A stretch of DNA of 64,000 nt from NCBI GenBank assembly GCA_040388605.1, contig JAZKBN010000005.1, forward strand, positions 62,001 to 126,000, given 5' to 3'. The notes under the pieces are model-generated. The model was not told the DNA's origin. It saw only the letters and a program-made list of their open reading frames with translations, and searched no databases. Both the position numbers and the translations under genes were made by a program. Shown here in pieces: positions 32,628 through 41,200 of this stretch; position 1 is the stretch's first letter; every line of letters begins with the position of its first letter. The stretch comes from JAZKBN01 sp040388605. GTDB lineage: Bacteria; Bacteroidota; Bacteroidia; Cytophagales; Flexibacteraceae.

Positions 32628-33968
32628 ATGTTCACCCGGCGATATTCTTTGCAATTATATGCCCGCTTGTCGGGAATACTGCTGAATTTCAGTCTGTTGT
32701 CTTGGTGTCTTGTGCATACCCATTGGTTTTATCCATCCTTACTGCTGGGCATGGCGGCAGCTTTGCAAATTTACCTGATGCAAAGGTTTTTAACCCGCAG
32801 CAACCGCGAAGCTGCCCGTTTCCTGATGGCCGTTAAGTACCGTGATTTCACGCAGGTATTCAGTCCCGGCCCCCCGGACACTGCTTACGATGAGCTGCAC
32901 GAAGGCTTTAACGATGTTATTCGCACCCTGCGCGACCTCCGTACAGAAAAGGAAGCCCAGTACAAATTCCTGCAAACCGTAATTGATTTTATGGATACAG
33001 GCCTGCTTTGCTTCAGCACCGACGGCAAAGTTGAGCTCATGAACAATTCGCTCAGGAAAATAATTGGTACGCCATACATTAACTCCTACGCAGCCATGGC
33101 ACAGCGCAGCCCCCTGCTCTGGGAAGCGGTTAACCGACTGCAAGCAGGGCAAAGCGAGGTATTGGTGCTGAATTCCGGCCCTGAGCCGGGTAGCTACCTG
33201 ATTAACATAAACATGTTTAAAAACATGGAGCGTGAGTTTCGTACGGTAACCATACGAAATGTAAGCCTGCTGCTTGAAAATACGCAGAATGAGGCATGGC
33301 GCAAGCTCATGCGCATTCTCACGCACGAAATAATGAACTCCATTGCCCCTATAGCGAGTCTTGCAGATACCTTAACACACAGGCTTGACGAAGGGCAAAC
33401 GCCCGACCGTGAAGATCTTCGTGCCGGTATGAGTGCAATTCATAAACGAAGCAGGGGGCTCTTACGTTTTGTGGAAGCTTACCGCAACCTGAACAACCTG
33501 CCCAAACCTGTTCCTGCACCGCTTAATGCCGAAACCCTGCTCGAGCAGCTCTACGATCTAATGCTGCCCGAAATGCAGCGCCGTGGCATAACCTTTACCC
33601 TCACCCTGCCTGATGAGCTCTTGATTCTGCAAGCCGACAGCCTGCTGACGGAACAGGCCTTAATCAACCTGCTTAAAAATGCCATGGAGGCAGTGAGCAA
33701 TACTGAAAAAGCAAGAATTGCGATGTCGGCCGGTTTTTCAAATAACAACCGGCCTGAAATTACGGTGGCAGATAACGGGCCCGGGGTGCCTGCGGAATTG
33801 GGTGAGCACATTTTTGTTCCCTTTTTCAGCACGCGTCCAAATGGCAGCGGGGTAGGGCTCAGCCTGGTGCGGCAGATTATGGTAAGCCAAAAAGGAAATG
33901 TATCGGTAAGGGAAGCGCAGGGAGGCGGGAGCATCTTTGTTTTATCTTTTGCGGGAACTATTCAGTAA
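32628..33968 (+). CDS. Sensor histidine kinase, partner of the NtrC-type regulator
   Basis: The 446-residue kinase has two close membrane helices at the N-terminus (about 15-30 and 34-50) with almost no periplasmic loop. Next is a PAS-like region (about 110-215, LQTVIDFMDTGLLCFSTDGKVELMN) and a phospho-acceptor helix with H233 in RILTHEIMNSIAPI. The HATPase domain has NLLKNAMEAV, DNGPGVP and GSGVGLSLVRQIM. The HEIMNS form is typical of NtrY/NtrB-like kinases that phosphorylate NtrC-type regulators. With no sizeable external domain, it probably senses a membrane or cytosolic signal. It is the second gene of the two-component pair. Confidence 0.93.
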   Translation: MFTRRYSLQLYARLSGILLNFSLLSWCLVHTHWFYPSLLLGMAAALQIYLMQRFLTRSNREAARFLMAVKYRDFTQVFSPGPPDTAYDELHEGFNDVIRTLRDLRTEKEAQYKFLQTVIDFMDTGLLCFSTDGKVELMNNSLRKIIGTPYINSYAAMAQRSPLLWEAVNRLQAGQSEVLVLNSGPEPGSYLININMFKNMEREFRTVTIRNVSLLLENTQNEAWRKLMRILTHEIMNSIAPIASLADTLTHRLDEGQTPDREDLRAGMSAIHKRSRGLLRFVEAYRNLNNLPKPVPAPLNAETLLEQLYDLMLPEMQRRGITFTLTLPDELLILQADSLLTEQALINLLKNAMEAVSNTEKARIAMSAGFSNNNRPEITVADNGPGVPAELGEHIFVPFFSTRPNGSGVGLSLVRQIMVSQKGNVSVREAQGGGSIFVLSFAGTIQ

Positions 33969-33973
33969 ATTTG
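33966..33973 (+). promoter_or_regulatory. Candidate -7 element TAAATTTG before purQ
   Basis: This TAnnTTTG match overlaps the stop codon of the kinase gene and lies 71 bases before the purQ ATG. No TTG lies at the usual -33 distance, so the call is tentative. Confidence 0.35.
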
Positions 33974-34044
33974 TATCGTGCTGCCGTATTCAGAAGGCAA
34001 AGCATTGGCGCTTAAGCTGTTCACTTTAAAAGCATTTGAAAACC

Positions 34045-34749
34045 ATGAAATTCGGCGTTGTTATTTTTCCCGGCTCTAATTGCGACGAGGATATTGTACA
34101 TGCCCTGCGCGACATTCTTGGCCAGGAAGTGGAAAAAATTTGGCATAAAGACCATAGCCTAAACGGCTGCGATTTTATTGTGCTGCCCGGCGGCTTCAGC
34201 TTCGGAGATTATTTACGTTCCGGTGCCATAGCCCGTTTTTCGCCTATAATGGAGGTTGTGCAACAGCATGCCGCTGCCGGTGGGTATGTGCTTGGTATAT
34301 GCAATGGTTTCCAGATTCTTGCCGAAGCCGGCCTGGTTCCCGGTGCCTTGCTTCGCAATGAAGGCAGGCTCTTCATCTGCGACAACTATTACATTAAGCC
34401 GGAGCACAACTTAAGCCCGATTACTGCCGGCCTCGACACAGCCACCGCCTATAAGATACCTATTGCGCATGCCGAAGGCCGCTACTATGCCGACGAGGCT
34501 ACCTTAAATGAGCTTGAAGCCAATGGCCAGGTACTTTTCCGCTATTGCGATATGAATGCTGATTTTACCGAAGGATCAAACCCGAACGGTTCTGCTGGGA
34601 ATATTGCCGCTGTATGTAACCGGGCCGGTAACGTAATGGGCATGATGCCGCATCCCGAACGTGCCGCAAGCCCACTGCTAAATAATACCAACGGGTATGC
34701 GCTGCTAAGCTCATTGGTTAAATACGCGGGTGAGCACGCTGCGGTTTAA
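34045..34749 (+). CDS. purQ: Phosphoribosylformylglycinamidine synthase, glutaminase subunit
   Basis: The 234-residue protein is a class I glutamine amidotransferase: MKFGVVIFPGSNCDEDIVHA at the start, LPGGFSFGDYLRSGAIA, nucleophile C86 in GICNGFQIL, and H203/E205 in MMPHPERA. It releases ammonia from glutamine for the PurL subunit in the fourth step of purine synthesis. I start it at the ATG at 34045, not at the TTG three codons earlier. As a separate small subunit it implies a small-type PurL and a PurS elsewhere in the genome. purC is 8 kb downstream, so the purine genes are scattered. Confidence 0.95.
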   Translation: MKFGVVIFPGSNCDEDIVHALRDILGQEVEKIWHKDHSLNGCDFIVLPGGFSFGDYLRSGAIARFSPIMEVVQQHAAAGGYVLGICNGFQILAEAGLVPGALLRNEGRLFICDNYYIKPEHNLSPITAGLDTATAYKIPIAHAEGRYYADEATLNELEANGQVLFRYCDMNADFTEGSNPNGSAGNIAAVCNRAGNVMGMMPHPERAASPLLNNTNGYALLSSLVKYAGEHAAV

Positions 34750-34811
34750 TATTAACTCCTGTTTTGCCGGAAGCCTTGGGCAAAACCAATAAAAAATTCA
34801 GTCAGCCTGTA

Positions 34812-34858
34812 AAATGGGATTGGCCCGGTAAATCCGGCTACCAATCCCATTTGTTTTA
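34812..34858 (+). terminator. Terminator after purQ
   Basis: AAATGGGATTGG pairs perfectly with CCAATCCCATTT (12 bp) across a 17-base loop, followed by GTTTTA. It lies 62 bases after the purQ stop. Confidence 0.75.
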
Positions 34859-34880
34859 TAATCTCTTTGTTTAATAGCCG

Positions 34881-34888
34881 TACCTTTG
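34881..34888 (+). promoter_or_regulatory. Bacteroidota -7 element TACCTTTG
   Basis: This TAnnTTTG match lies 63 bases before the start of the COG2509 flavoprotein gene and just after the purQ terminator. Nearby TTTG sequences are not at the ideal -33 spacing. Confidence 0.45.
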
Positions 34889-34951
34889 GGGCTCAAATTT
34901 CGTATGCACTAAACTGATTTCAGTTGAAACCGCGCTTATTATGCGTGGTTA

Positions 34952-36550
34952 ATGTGTGTGTTAATTCCCTGCATAAAACCTAAACCCGTGCCGCAACCTT
35001 TCAACCTTATTTTTCCTCCTGAAATTGCTTTTAATCCTGAACGCCTGAACGAAGAGCTTCGTGCCCTGGCCAATGCGCCCGACGATGCCGAGGTTCGCCT
35101 GTTGCGCCGTTCTATAGATGCAAGGTCGAGGCAAATAAAGGTAAATATAAACGCCGAGGTTTACAGCGGCGAGCAGGCCCCGCCTCTTAGCCCCTTTACC
35201 GAAACAACCTGGCCCGATGTAAGTACAAAGCCAAAGGCGGTAATTATTGGCGCAGGTCCGGCAGGCTTGTTTGCGGCATTAAGGCTTATAGAATTGGGTA
35301 TGAAGCCCATAGTGCTTGAACGCGGCAAAAAGGTACGTAATCGCCGCCGCGATATTGCAGCCATTAATAAAGATGAAATTGTAAACCCCGACAGCAACTA
35401 TTGTTTCGGTGAAGGCGGCGCCGGCACTTATTCCGATGGCAAGCTGTACACCCGTTCCAACAAGCGCGGCGACATTCGCCGTATTTTGGAAATAATGGTT
35501 GCCCACGGCGCGCACCCCGATATTTTGGCCGATGCGCATCCGCATATAGGTACCAATAAATTGCCCCCGCTCATTACCGCCCTGCGTGAAACCATTGAAA
35601 GGGCGGGCGGCGAAGTACATTTCGATTGCAAGGTTACAGATTTTGTTATCAGTGAGAACCGCCTGCGCGGCGCTGTAACTGCCGACGGTCGCGAGTTCAC
35701 AGGCAGGGGAGTAATACTGGCCACCGGCCACAGCGCCCGCGATATTTTCGATTTGCTGCACAGCAAAGGTATTTTACTTGAGGCCAAGCCCTTTGCCATG
35801 GGCCTTCGTGCAGAGCATCCGCAAAGCCTGATTGATCAAAGCCAATACCACATGGAAGACCGCGGCCCATGGCTGCCGGCCGCCTCTTACGCGCTTGCCG
35901 AACAGGTAAGTTTCAGGGGACTGGAGAAGGGGGTTTTTTCATTCTGCATGTGTCCGGGCGGTTTTATGGTGCCTGCGGCAACAACGGCCGGCGAGGTAGT
36001 TGTAAACGGCATGTCGCCCAGCCGACGCGACAGTAAGTTTGCCAATTCGGGCATTGTAGTCAGTGTTGATGAAGAAGATTGGAAGGCTTATAAAGAACTG
36101 GGCCCTATGGCAGGCCTTGAGCTGCAAAAGCAGTTGGAGCGTGCAGCATGCAATATTGCCGGCAACAGCCAGCATGCCCCTGCCCAACGCCTTGCTGATT
36201 TTGTTGAGGGCAAGCTCAGCGATACGCTGCCTGAAACCAGTTATCAGCCGGGACTGAAGTCTGTTGAGATGCAGCAGGTTTTGCCACCGTTTATTCACCG
36301 CAGGTTGCAAACTGCATTCCGACGATTCGGTGAAAAAATAAGGGGTTATTATACCAATGAAGCCGTTCTTGTTGGCGTAGAAAGTCGCACCAGCAGCCCT
36401 ATTCGAATTCCAAGGGAGAAAGAAACCCTGCAGCACCCACATTTAAAAGGCTTTTTCCCATGCGGCGAAGGTGCCGGTTATGCGGGCGGCATTATGTCTG
36501 CCGCAGTAGACGGCGAAAGGTGCGCAGAGGCACTCTTTAACCAGGCATAA
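34952..36550 (+). CDS. FAD-dependent oxidoreductase, COG2509 type
   Basis: The 532-residue protein belongs to the uncharacterised FAD-dependent dehydrogenase family COG2509. An N-terminal part of about 90 residues with a ferredoxin-like pattern (VRLLRRSIDARSRQIKVNIN) precedes the dinucleotide-binding motif IIGAGPAGLFAALRLIELG and the family block NYCFGEGGAGTYSDGKLYTR. Further blocks are HIGTNKLPPLI, ILATGHSARDIFDLL, PGGFMVPAATTAGEVVVNGM and a closing FPCGEGAGYAGGIMSAAVDG. It binds FAD in the cytosol; the substrate is unknown. The gene appears to stand alone, with a 561-base AT-rich gap behind it. Confidence 0.9.
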   Translation: MCVLIPCIKPKPVPQPFNLIFPPEIAFNPERLNEELRALANAPDDAEVRLLRRSIDARSRQIKVNINAEVYSGEQAPPLSPFTETTWPDVSTKPKAVIIGAGPAGLFAALRLIELGMKPIVLERGKKVRNRRRDIAAINKDEIVNPDSNYCFGEGGAGTYSDGKLYTRSNKRGDIRRILEIMVAHGAHPDILADAHPHIGTNKLPPLITALRETIERAGGEVHFDCKVTDFVISENRLRGAVTADGREFTGRGVILATGHSARDIFDLLHSKGILLEAKPFAMGLRAEHPQSLIDQSQYHMEDRGPWLPAASYALAEQVSFRGLEKGVFSFCMCPGGFMVPAATTAGEVVVNGMSPSRRDSKFANSGIVVSVDEEDWKAYKELGPMAGLELQKQLERAACNIAGNSQHAPAQRLADFVEGKLSDTLPETSYQPGLKSVEMQQVLPPFIHRRLQTAFRRFGEKIRGYYTNEAVLVGVESRTSSPIRIPREKETLQHPHLKGFFPCGEGAGYAGGIMSAAVDGERCAEALFNQA

Positions 36551-37111
36551 ATACCGGCAGGTTAAATGCCGGGAGAGTTTCTTTAGCGGCGGGCGATTTA
36601 ATTGTATTTAGGTACGATAATCGCTTGCTTAATTTATTGTAATTATTTGCATTTATTTATTAAATACAAACCTATTTTTAATTTTTGCTTTTTTATATCA
36701 AAGGTTATGAATTAATAATTCGCTGAAAGCAGGTGGCAAAGCGAATTTACTGTTAGCTATGTATTAATATATTTATACATGGTATAAATAAAATTCTGAT
36801 TTTTTAACGTTTTATGCGAAAACGCTTTCTTTCGGCATACATGCATTTTTTTTCGATAAAGCCATGCGTTTTTCACTATATGATTGTAGTGTGCCTGAAA
36901 AAGTGCTAATTAAATATTATTATTTAAGTTTATTATAGAACTTTAATAACCCATGTAAGTTATTGTAGTATTATGCAGAACAGCAGGTTTCATTTAAGCA
37001 GGTTTTTGGCTACATTTGTTTTATCCGGTTTTTGGCATGCTTTAAAAGGCTTTTCATTGGCCGGTGTCAAACTAATTTCATCTACTATATTCTACAGCTA
37101 ATTAATTTATT
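36551..37111. other. AT-rich non-coding gap (561 bp)
   Basis: No ORF with protein-like composition is seen on either strand. It starts with a small hairpin (CCGGCA/TGCCGG, 36554-36572) that may end the upstream transcript. The rest is rich in A and T runs. A -7 element TACATTTG is at 37011-37018, about 94 bases before the next gene. The length is unusual for this compact window, so a small RNA or a large regulatory region is possible, but I cannot show one. Confidence 0.5.
37011..37018 (+). promoter_or_regulatory. Bacteroidota -7 element TACATTTG
   Basis: This TAnnTTTG match would give the DUF3127 gene a leader of roughly 85-90 bases. No clear -33 TTG is seen. Confidence 0.4.
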
Positions 37112-37522
37112 ATGGCACTCGAAGTAATCGGAAAGATTCATGAAATATACAATGCACAGCAGGTAAGCGAGCGTTTTACAAAGCGCGAGTTCGTGGTTGA
37201 AGTGCAGGATGGTGCTTACGCACAGTATGTTAAGTTCCAGCTGAACCAGGAGCGTTGCAACCTGATTGACCAATATGCCATTGGTGATGATGTGAAAGTA
37301 AGTTTCAGCTTATCCGGTCGTCCTTTCCAGGGGCGCGATGGCAATACACAGTATTTCACCAACCTTGTAGCCTACCGTCTTGATCGGGCAGGCGCGGGCG
37401 CTCCGGCAGCCGATGCAGGCGCATACCGTCAGCCTTACGCGCAACAATCTTATTCACAGGCACCTGCCGCTGCCCCGGCAGCCTCATCGTCTTCAGCCGA
37501 TACTGATGACCTTCCTTTCTGA
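37112..37522 (+). CDS. DUF3127 protein, SSB-like
   Basis: The 136-residue protein begins with a DUF3127 domain (ALEVIGKIHEIYNAQQVSER, FTKREFVVEVQDGAYAQYVK, FQLNQERCNLIDQYAIGDDV, FSLSGRPFQGRDGNTQYFTN), which is predicted to be an OB-fold. A Q/A/P/Y/S-rich flexible linker follows from about residue 92, then an acidic tip ending TDDLPF. That tip copies the C-terminal peptide of single-stranded DNA-binding protein (typically DDDIPF), which recruits repair and replication partners. The domain plan is thus SSB-like, but the OB-fold differs from true SSB. The family is common in Bacteroidota and its role is not established as far as I know. Confidence 0.9.
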   Translation: MALEVIGKIHEIYNAQQVSERFTKREFVVEVQDGAYAQYVKFQLNQERCNLIDQYAIGDDVKVSFSLSGRPFQGRDGNTQYFTNLVAYRLDRAGAGAPAADAGAYRQPYAQQSYSQAPAAAPAASSSSADTDDLPF

Positions 37523-37545
37523 TTTGAAATAAGGAATAATTTAAG

Positions 37546-37580
37546 CAACACAGGCTTCTAATAAAGCCTGTGTTGTTTTC
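37546..37580 (+). terminator. Terminator after the DUF3127 gene
   Basis: CAACACAGGCTT pairs perfectly with AAGCCTGTGTTG (12 bp), followed by TTTT. It lies 24 bases after the stop codon. Confidence 0.8.
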
Positions 37581-37837
37581 TGCCGGAGGAAGTAATTAAT
37601 GCATTTTGGTTTTTATGTAGGTTTCCTGCAAAAAAATGCTCTTTACTTACAGGCATTTAATCTGCTCCGCATCAGTCATTTATGGCCGGGAAAGATTTAT
37701 TATTCAAATTTACCAATATAATTTGCTGCATTGGCCCGGGTAATTCCAATTATATTCCGGCCCATGCCATCCGATTGATTGAAAACGAAACTGAAATAAG
37801 CACATTTGGTTGATACCACTTAGGTGTCAAATTACTA

Positions 37838-40084
37838 ATGCGGGAGAAAAACCGCATGTCTACCGGCCGGCTCATGAATATGTTCAAATCTGTATCTGCG
37901 GCGCTTAGCCGTTTGGGTTCCCGTTTGACCGGGTCAGGAGATTTCGGGCAATTGCGTTCAGATACTGCTGAAGCTGAAGTTGAGAGAATTAACAGCATGG
38001 AAGCTGTTGCAGGCATGCAACGCCAGCTTCAAATGGCTTTTTATGAAGCTGAGCGCCTGAACGATGAGCTAAGCACGCGCGAGGTTACGCTTACCCAAAA
38101 CCTGAATTACCTCACCGAGCTTTCTGCTCGTCTTGAGGAAAGTGAAACACGCTTTCGCCTTGCCGGCGACGGCTCCACCGATGGTATTTGGGATTGGAAC
38201 ATTGAAACTTCCCGTTTTTACTGCGCTCCTTCCTGGTTCCGTATATTGGGTATGCCAGATGAAAGCACCATTACCTCAGATGAATGGCAAAGGCTGGTTC
38301 ACCCCGATGATTTTCCCGCTTTTTCAGAAACACTTCGCCAGGCTTTGGCCGGCAATGAAAAGTACTTTCGGCATGAACACCGCATTCGTCACGTCGACGG
38401 GCATTTTGTTTGGGTAGCGCTACGTGCCCGATGCGCTAACGATGCCTATGGCAAAGTTATTCGCATGGCCGGCACCATGACTGATACCACCCGCCGAAAA
38501 GATTATGAGCTGCGCCTGCAAACCAGCGAAGCCGGCCTGCTTGAAGCACAAAGATTGGCGAAAATCGGCAGCTATTCAGTTGAATTGGCAACAGGTAAGT
38601 TGGCCTTTACTGTAACATTCCCCTTGGTTTTTGGTTGGGAAGATGAAAACTATTTCCCCACCGATGCTACCATTACAAACCTGGTAATAGAGGAAGACAG
38701 GGTGAGGCTGCTGGCAACATTTAAGGAAGCCGTGGCTGTAAAAGGCCTCTTTCATTGTGAGTACCGCATTCGTAAGCCAAGCGGAGAAATTGCCTACCTG
38801 CGCGGCTCAGGTCGCCCTGCTTTTAATGAAAAGCACCAGATGGACAGGTATGTAGGCACCGTGCAGGATATTACACGCGAAAGATTAATGCTTGAAGAAG
38901 CTTTGGAAGCCCGCCGCGCCGCCGAAGAAGCCACCCGTGCCAAGACCCAGTTCCTGAGCACAATGAGCCATGAAATACGTACGCCTATGAACGCGGTTAT
39001 AGGCTTTACCCAATTGCTGCTGCTCGAAAATCCCAGGCCCGACCAAACGGAGCACCTGAGTACGCTTGAGCATTCGGCATCGCACCTGCTTTCACTTATT
39101 AACGATATACTTGATTTCTCTAAAATAGACGCCGGAAAAGTGGAGTTTGAACAAACCGCGTTTGATGTGAATGAGCTTCTGAACAACACCATTCGCATGT
39201 TCCGTTTAAAAGCTGAGGAGAAAAGGCTTAGCCTTACGCTTGATAACCGGGCAAATATTAAAAATTACCTCATCGGCGATTCGGTACGCATTAACCAAAT
39301 AGTAAATAACCTGGCCGGTAATGCCATTAAATTCACATTCACCGGTGGCCTTTCATTGGGTTGTCGCGTACTTTCAGACGACGAGGAAGGTGTTAATCTG
39401 GAATTCAGTGTCCGCGATACAGGCATAGGCATTCCGGCGGACAGGCAGGAGCTTGTTTTCGACAGCTTTACGCAAGCCAGCAGCAGCACCACACGCCAGT
39501 TTGGCGGCACAGGCCTTGGTCTTGCCATAAGCAGGAGGCTGGTAGAGCTAATGGGTGGTCAAATTTGGCTCGAAAGCACGCTTGGTAAAGGCTCTGTATT
39601 TTTCTTTACCCTTCGCTTTAAGAAAGGTGAGCTGCTGCCCGGAGCGGGGCATGCTGCAAATTTACCTGTACCTGAGAAAGAGCCGCTTACACTGGCAGGG
39701 GTGCGCGTGCTTGTAGTTGAAGATAATTCAGTAAATGTACTGGTTGCCAAACGCTTCCTGCAACGCTGGAAGGCTGAGATTGATTTTGCTGAAAACGGTG
39801 CAATTGCTGTTGATAAAGTGCAGCAAAGTGATTTCGACGTAGTGTTAATGGATCTTCAGATGCCGGTTATGGATGGTTATGAAGCTACCCGGCGCATTCG
39901 TGAGCTTCCCGGTGAAAAGTACCTCAGGCTCCCAATTTTGGCGCTCACTGCCAGCGCAAGCATAGATGTTAAGACCGAAGTTCTGAATATGGGCATGGAC
40001 GATTATATAACCAAACCTTTCAACCCTTCGGAACTTTTTTCTGCTATTTGCAGGCAGGTAAGTAAAAGTGTGCCTGCTGAATAA
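37838..40084 (+). CDS. Hybrid histidine kinase with two PAS domains
   Basis: The 748-residue protein has no membrane helix. A coiled coil near residues 45-105 is followed by two PAS domains (about 105-220, with DGIWDWNIETSRFYCAPSWF, and 230-345) and PAC-type ends (GTMTDTTRRKDYE, GTVQDITRERLMLEE). The kinase core has H378 in MSHEIRTPMNAVIGF, then GNAIKF, DTGIGIP and GTGLGLAISRRL. A C-terminal receiver (623-745) has D672 in VVLMDLQMPVMDG. It is a cytosolic sensor that passes phosphate internally, probably to a phosphotransfer protein elsewhere. There is no output domain and no regulator next to it. The start at 37838 is uncertain; ATGs at 37856 and 37874 are close alternatives. Confidence 0.92.
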   Translation: MREKNRMSTGRLMNMFKSVSAALSRLGSRLTGSGDFGQLRSDTAEAEVERINSMEAVAGMQRQLQMAFYEAERLNDELSTREVTLTQNLNYLTELSARLEESETRFRLAGDGSTDGIWDWNIETSRFYCAPSWFRILGMPDESTITSDEWQRLVHPDDFPAFSETLRQALAGNEKYFRHEHRIRHVDGHFVWVALRARCANDAYGKVIRMAGTMTDTTRRKDYELRLQTSEAGLLEAQRLAKIGSYSVELATGKLAFTVTFPLVFGWEDENYFPTDATITNLVIEEDRVRLLATFKEAVAVKGLFHCEYRIRKPSGEIAYLRGSGRPAFNEKHQMDRYVGTVQDITRERLMLEEALEARRAAEEATRAKTQFLSTMSHEIRTPMNAVIGFTQLLLLENPRPDQTEHLSTLEHSASHLLSLINDILDFSKIDAGKVEFEQTAFDVNELLNNTIRMFRLKAEEKRLSLTLDNRANIKNYLIGDSVRINQIVNNLAGNAIKFTFTGGLSLGCRVLSDDEEGVNLEFSVRDTGIGIPADRQELVFDSFTQASSSTTRQFGGTGLGLAISRRLVELMGGQIWLESTLGKGSVFFFTLRFKKGELLPGAGHAANLPVPEKEPLTLAGVRVLVVEDNSVNVLVAKRFLQRWKAEIDFAENGAIAVDKVQQSDFDVVLMDLQMPVMDGYEATRRIRELPGEKYLRLPILALTASASIDVKTEVLNMGMDDYITKPFNPSELFSAICRQVSKSVPAE

Positions 40085-40189
40085 ACAGGAAATGAGTTAT
40101 GACTGAAAAATCATTAAGCTTTTAAAACGCAAAGGTTCTGTTAATTACTTTATTTGCAGTAAATATTCCCGGTTGGCTGTAAAGCGTTT

Positions 40190-41077
40190 ATGGTAAGCTT
40201 CCCTAATGCGAAAATTAATCTTGGCCTGCACGTAACCTCGCGCAGGCCCGATGGGTACCATAATATTGAAACCTGCTTTTACCCTGTTGGCGCCTGTGAT
40301 GTGTTGGAAATTTTGCCTGCTTCGAAATCAGCCTCCCCTGATTTATTAACTGAAGTCGGGCTTTCTGAACCGAAAAAAGCACAGCAGAATAGCGAATGTG
40401 GTGTAACCATTGAGCTTAGCGGTATAAAAACGGGCGGCAAGGCTGAAAACAACCTTTGCCTGAAGGCTTATTACAAATATTATGAAGGCTGCAATACCCC
40501 TGCCCTTAATATTTACCTGCATAAAACTTTACCGGTAGGAGCCGGCCTTGGCGGCGGATCTTCTGATGCTGCTTTTACCCTGCGAATGCTCAACAATATG
40601 GCAGCTAAGCCTGTTTCGGAAGAAAGGCTTTTTGAAATGGCAGCTTCTATTGGCGCCGACTGCGCATTTTTCCTGGCCAATAAACCTGTCTACGCCTCCG
40701 GCAAAGGCGAAATTCTTACCGATACCCCTGTAAATCTTTCAGGGAAATACATTTTGTTGCTGCACCCCGGCTTCCCGGTCAGAACCGCAGATGCTTATGC
40801 AGGTATTCAGCCCAAAAATCCGCTTACGAACTTAAAAGAAGTGCTGGCAATGCCATTGCCCGAATGGCGTAAATACCTTGTAAACGATTTTGAGGACAGC
40901 GTTTTTTCTCGTTTTCCTGTTCTTGCAGGTATTAAGAAAGGCATGTATAATGCAGGTGCCGTTTATGCATCAATGAGTGGTTCCGGCTCAGCAGTTTACG
41001 GTATTTTTGATTCCCTGCCGGTAACGCTTCCTTTTGTAAAAGAAAGCTATTGGCAATGGTCAGGAATCCTTTCGTAA
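40190..41077 (+). CDS. ispE: 4-diphosphocytidyl-2-C-methyl-D-erythritol kinase
   Basis: The 295-residue GHMP kinase has FPNAKINLGLHVTSRRPDGYH at the start, the ATP-binding PVGAGLGGGSSDAAFTLRML, GADCAFFL, and the closing glycine-rich MSGSGSAVYGIF. It phosphorylates CDP-methylerythritol in the non-mevalonate isoprenoid pathway, which shows that the organism uses the MEP route. An insert of about 15-20 residues near 55-75 (SKSASPDLLTEVGLSEPKKA) is longer than in E. coli IspE. It stands alone here. The start is ATG followed by the conserved VSFPNAKIN. Confidence 0.95.
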   Translation: MVSFPNAKINLGLHVTSRRPDGYHNIETCFYPVGACDVLEILPASKSASPDLLTEVGLSEPKKAQQNSECGVTIELSGIKTGGKAENNLCLKAYYKYYEGCNTPALNIYLHKTLPVGAGLGGGSSDAAFTLRMLNNMAAKPVSEERLFEMAASIGADCAFFLANKPVYASGKGEILTDTPVNLSGKYILLLHPGFPVRTADAYAGIQPKNPLTNLKEVLAMPLPEWRKYLVNDFEDSVFSRFPVLAGIKKGMYNAGAVYASMSGSGSAVYGIFDSLPVTLPFVKESYWQWSGILS

Positions 41078-41200
41078 ATGAGCCTTTTGCAATATTGATT
41101 TTCTCATTATAATTTCATTTATTGTGTACAACATGTACAAATAAATGCCTTAAATCATCGTTTTAAAGGTATTACAGAACTTCAAACTAAAAATCTATTG

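Noticed and set aside
41121..41140. TGTACA-rich inverted repeat before the transglutaminase-like gene
   Set aside because: It is a short AT-rich palindrome without a known regulator or a second copy; chance is likely enough.
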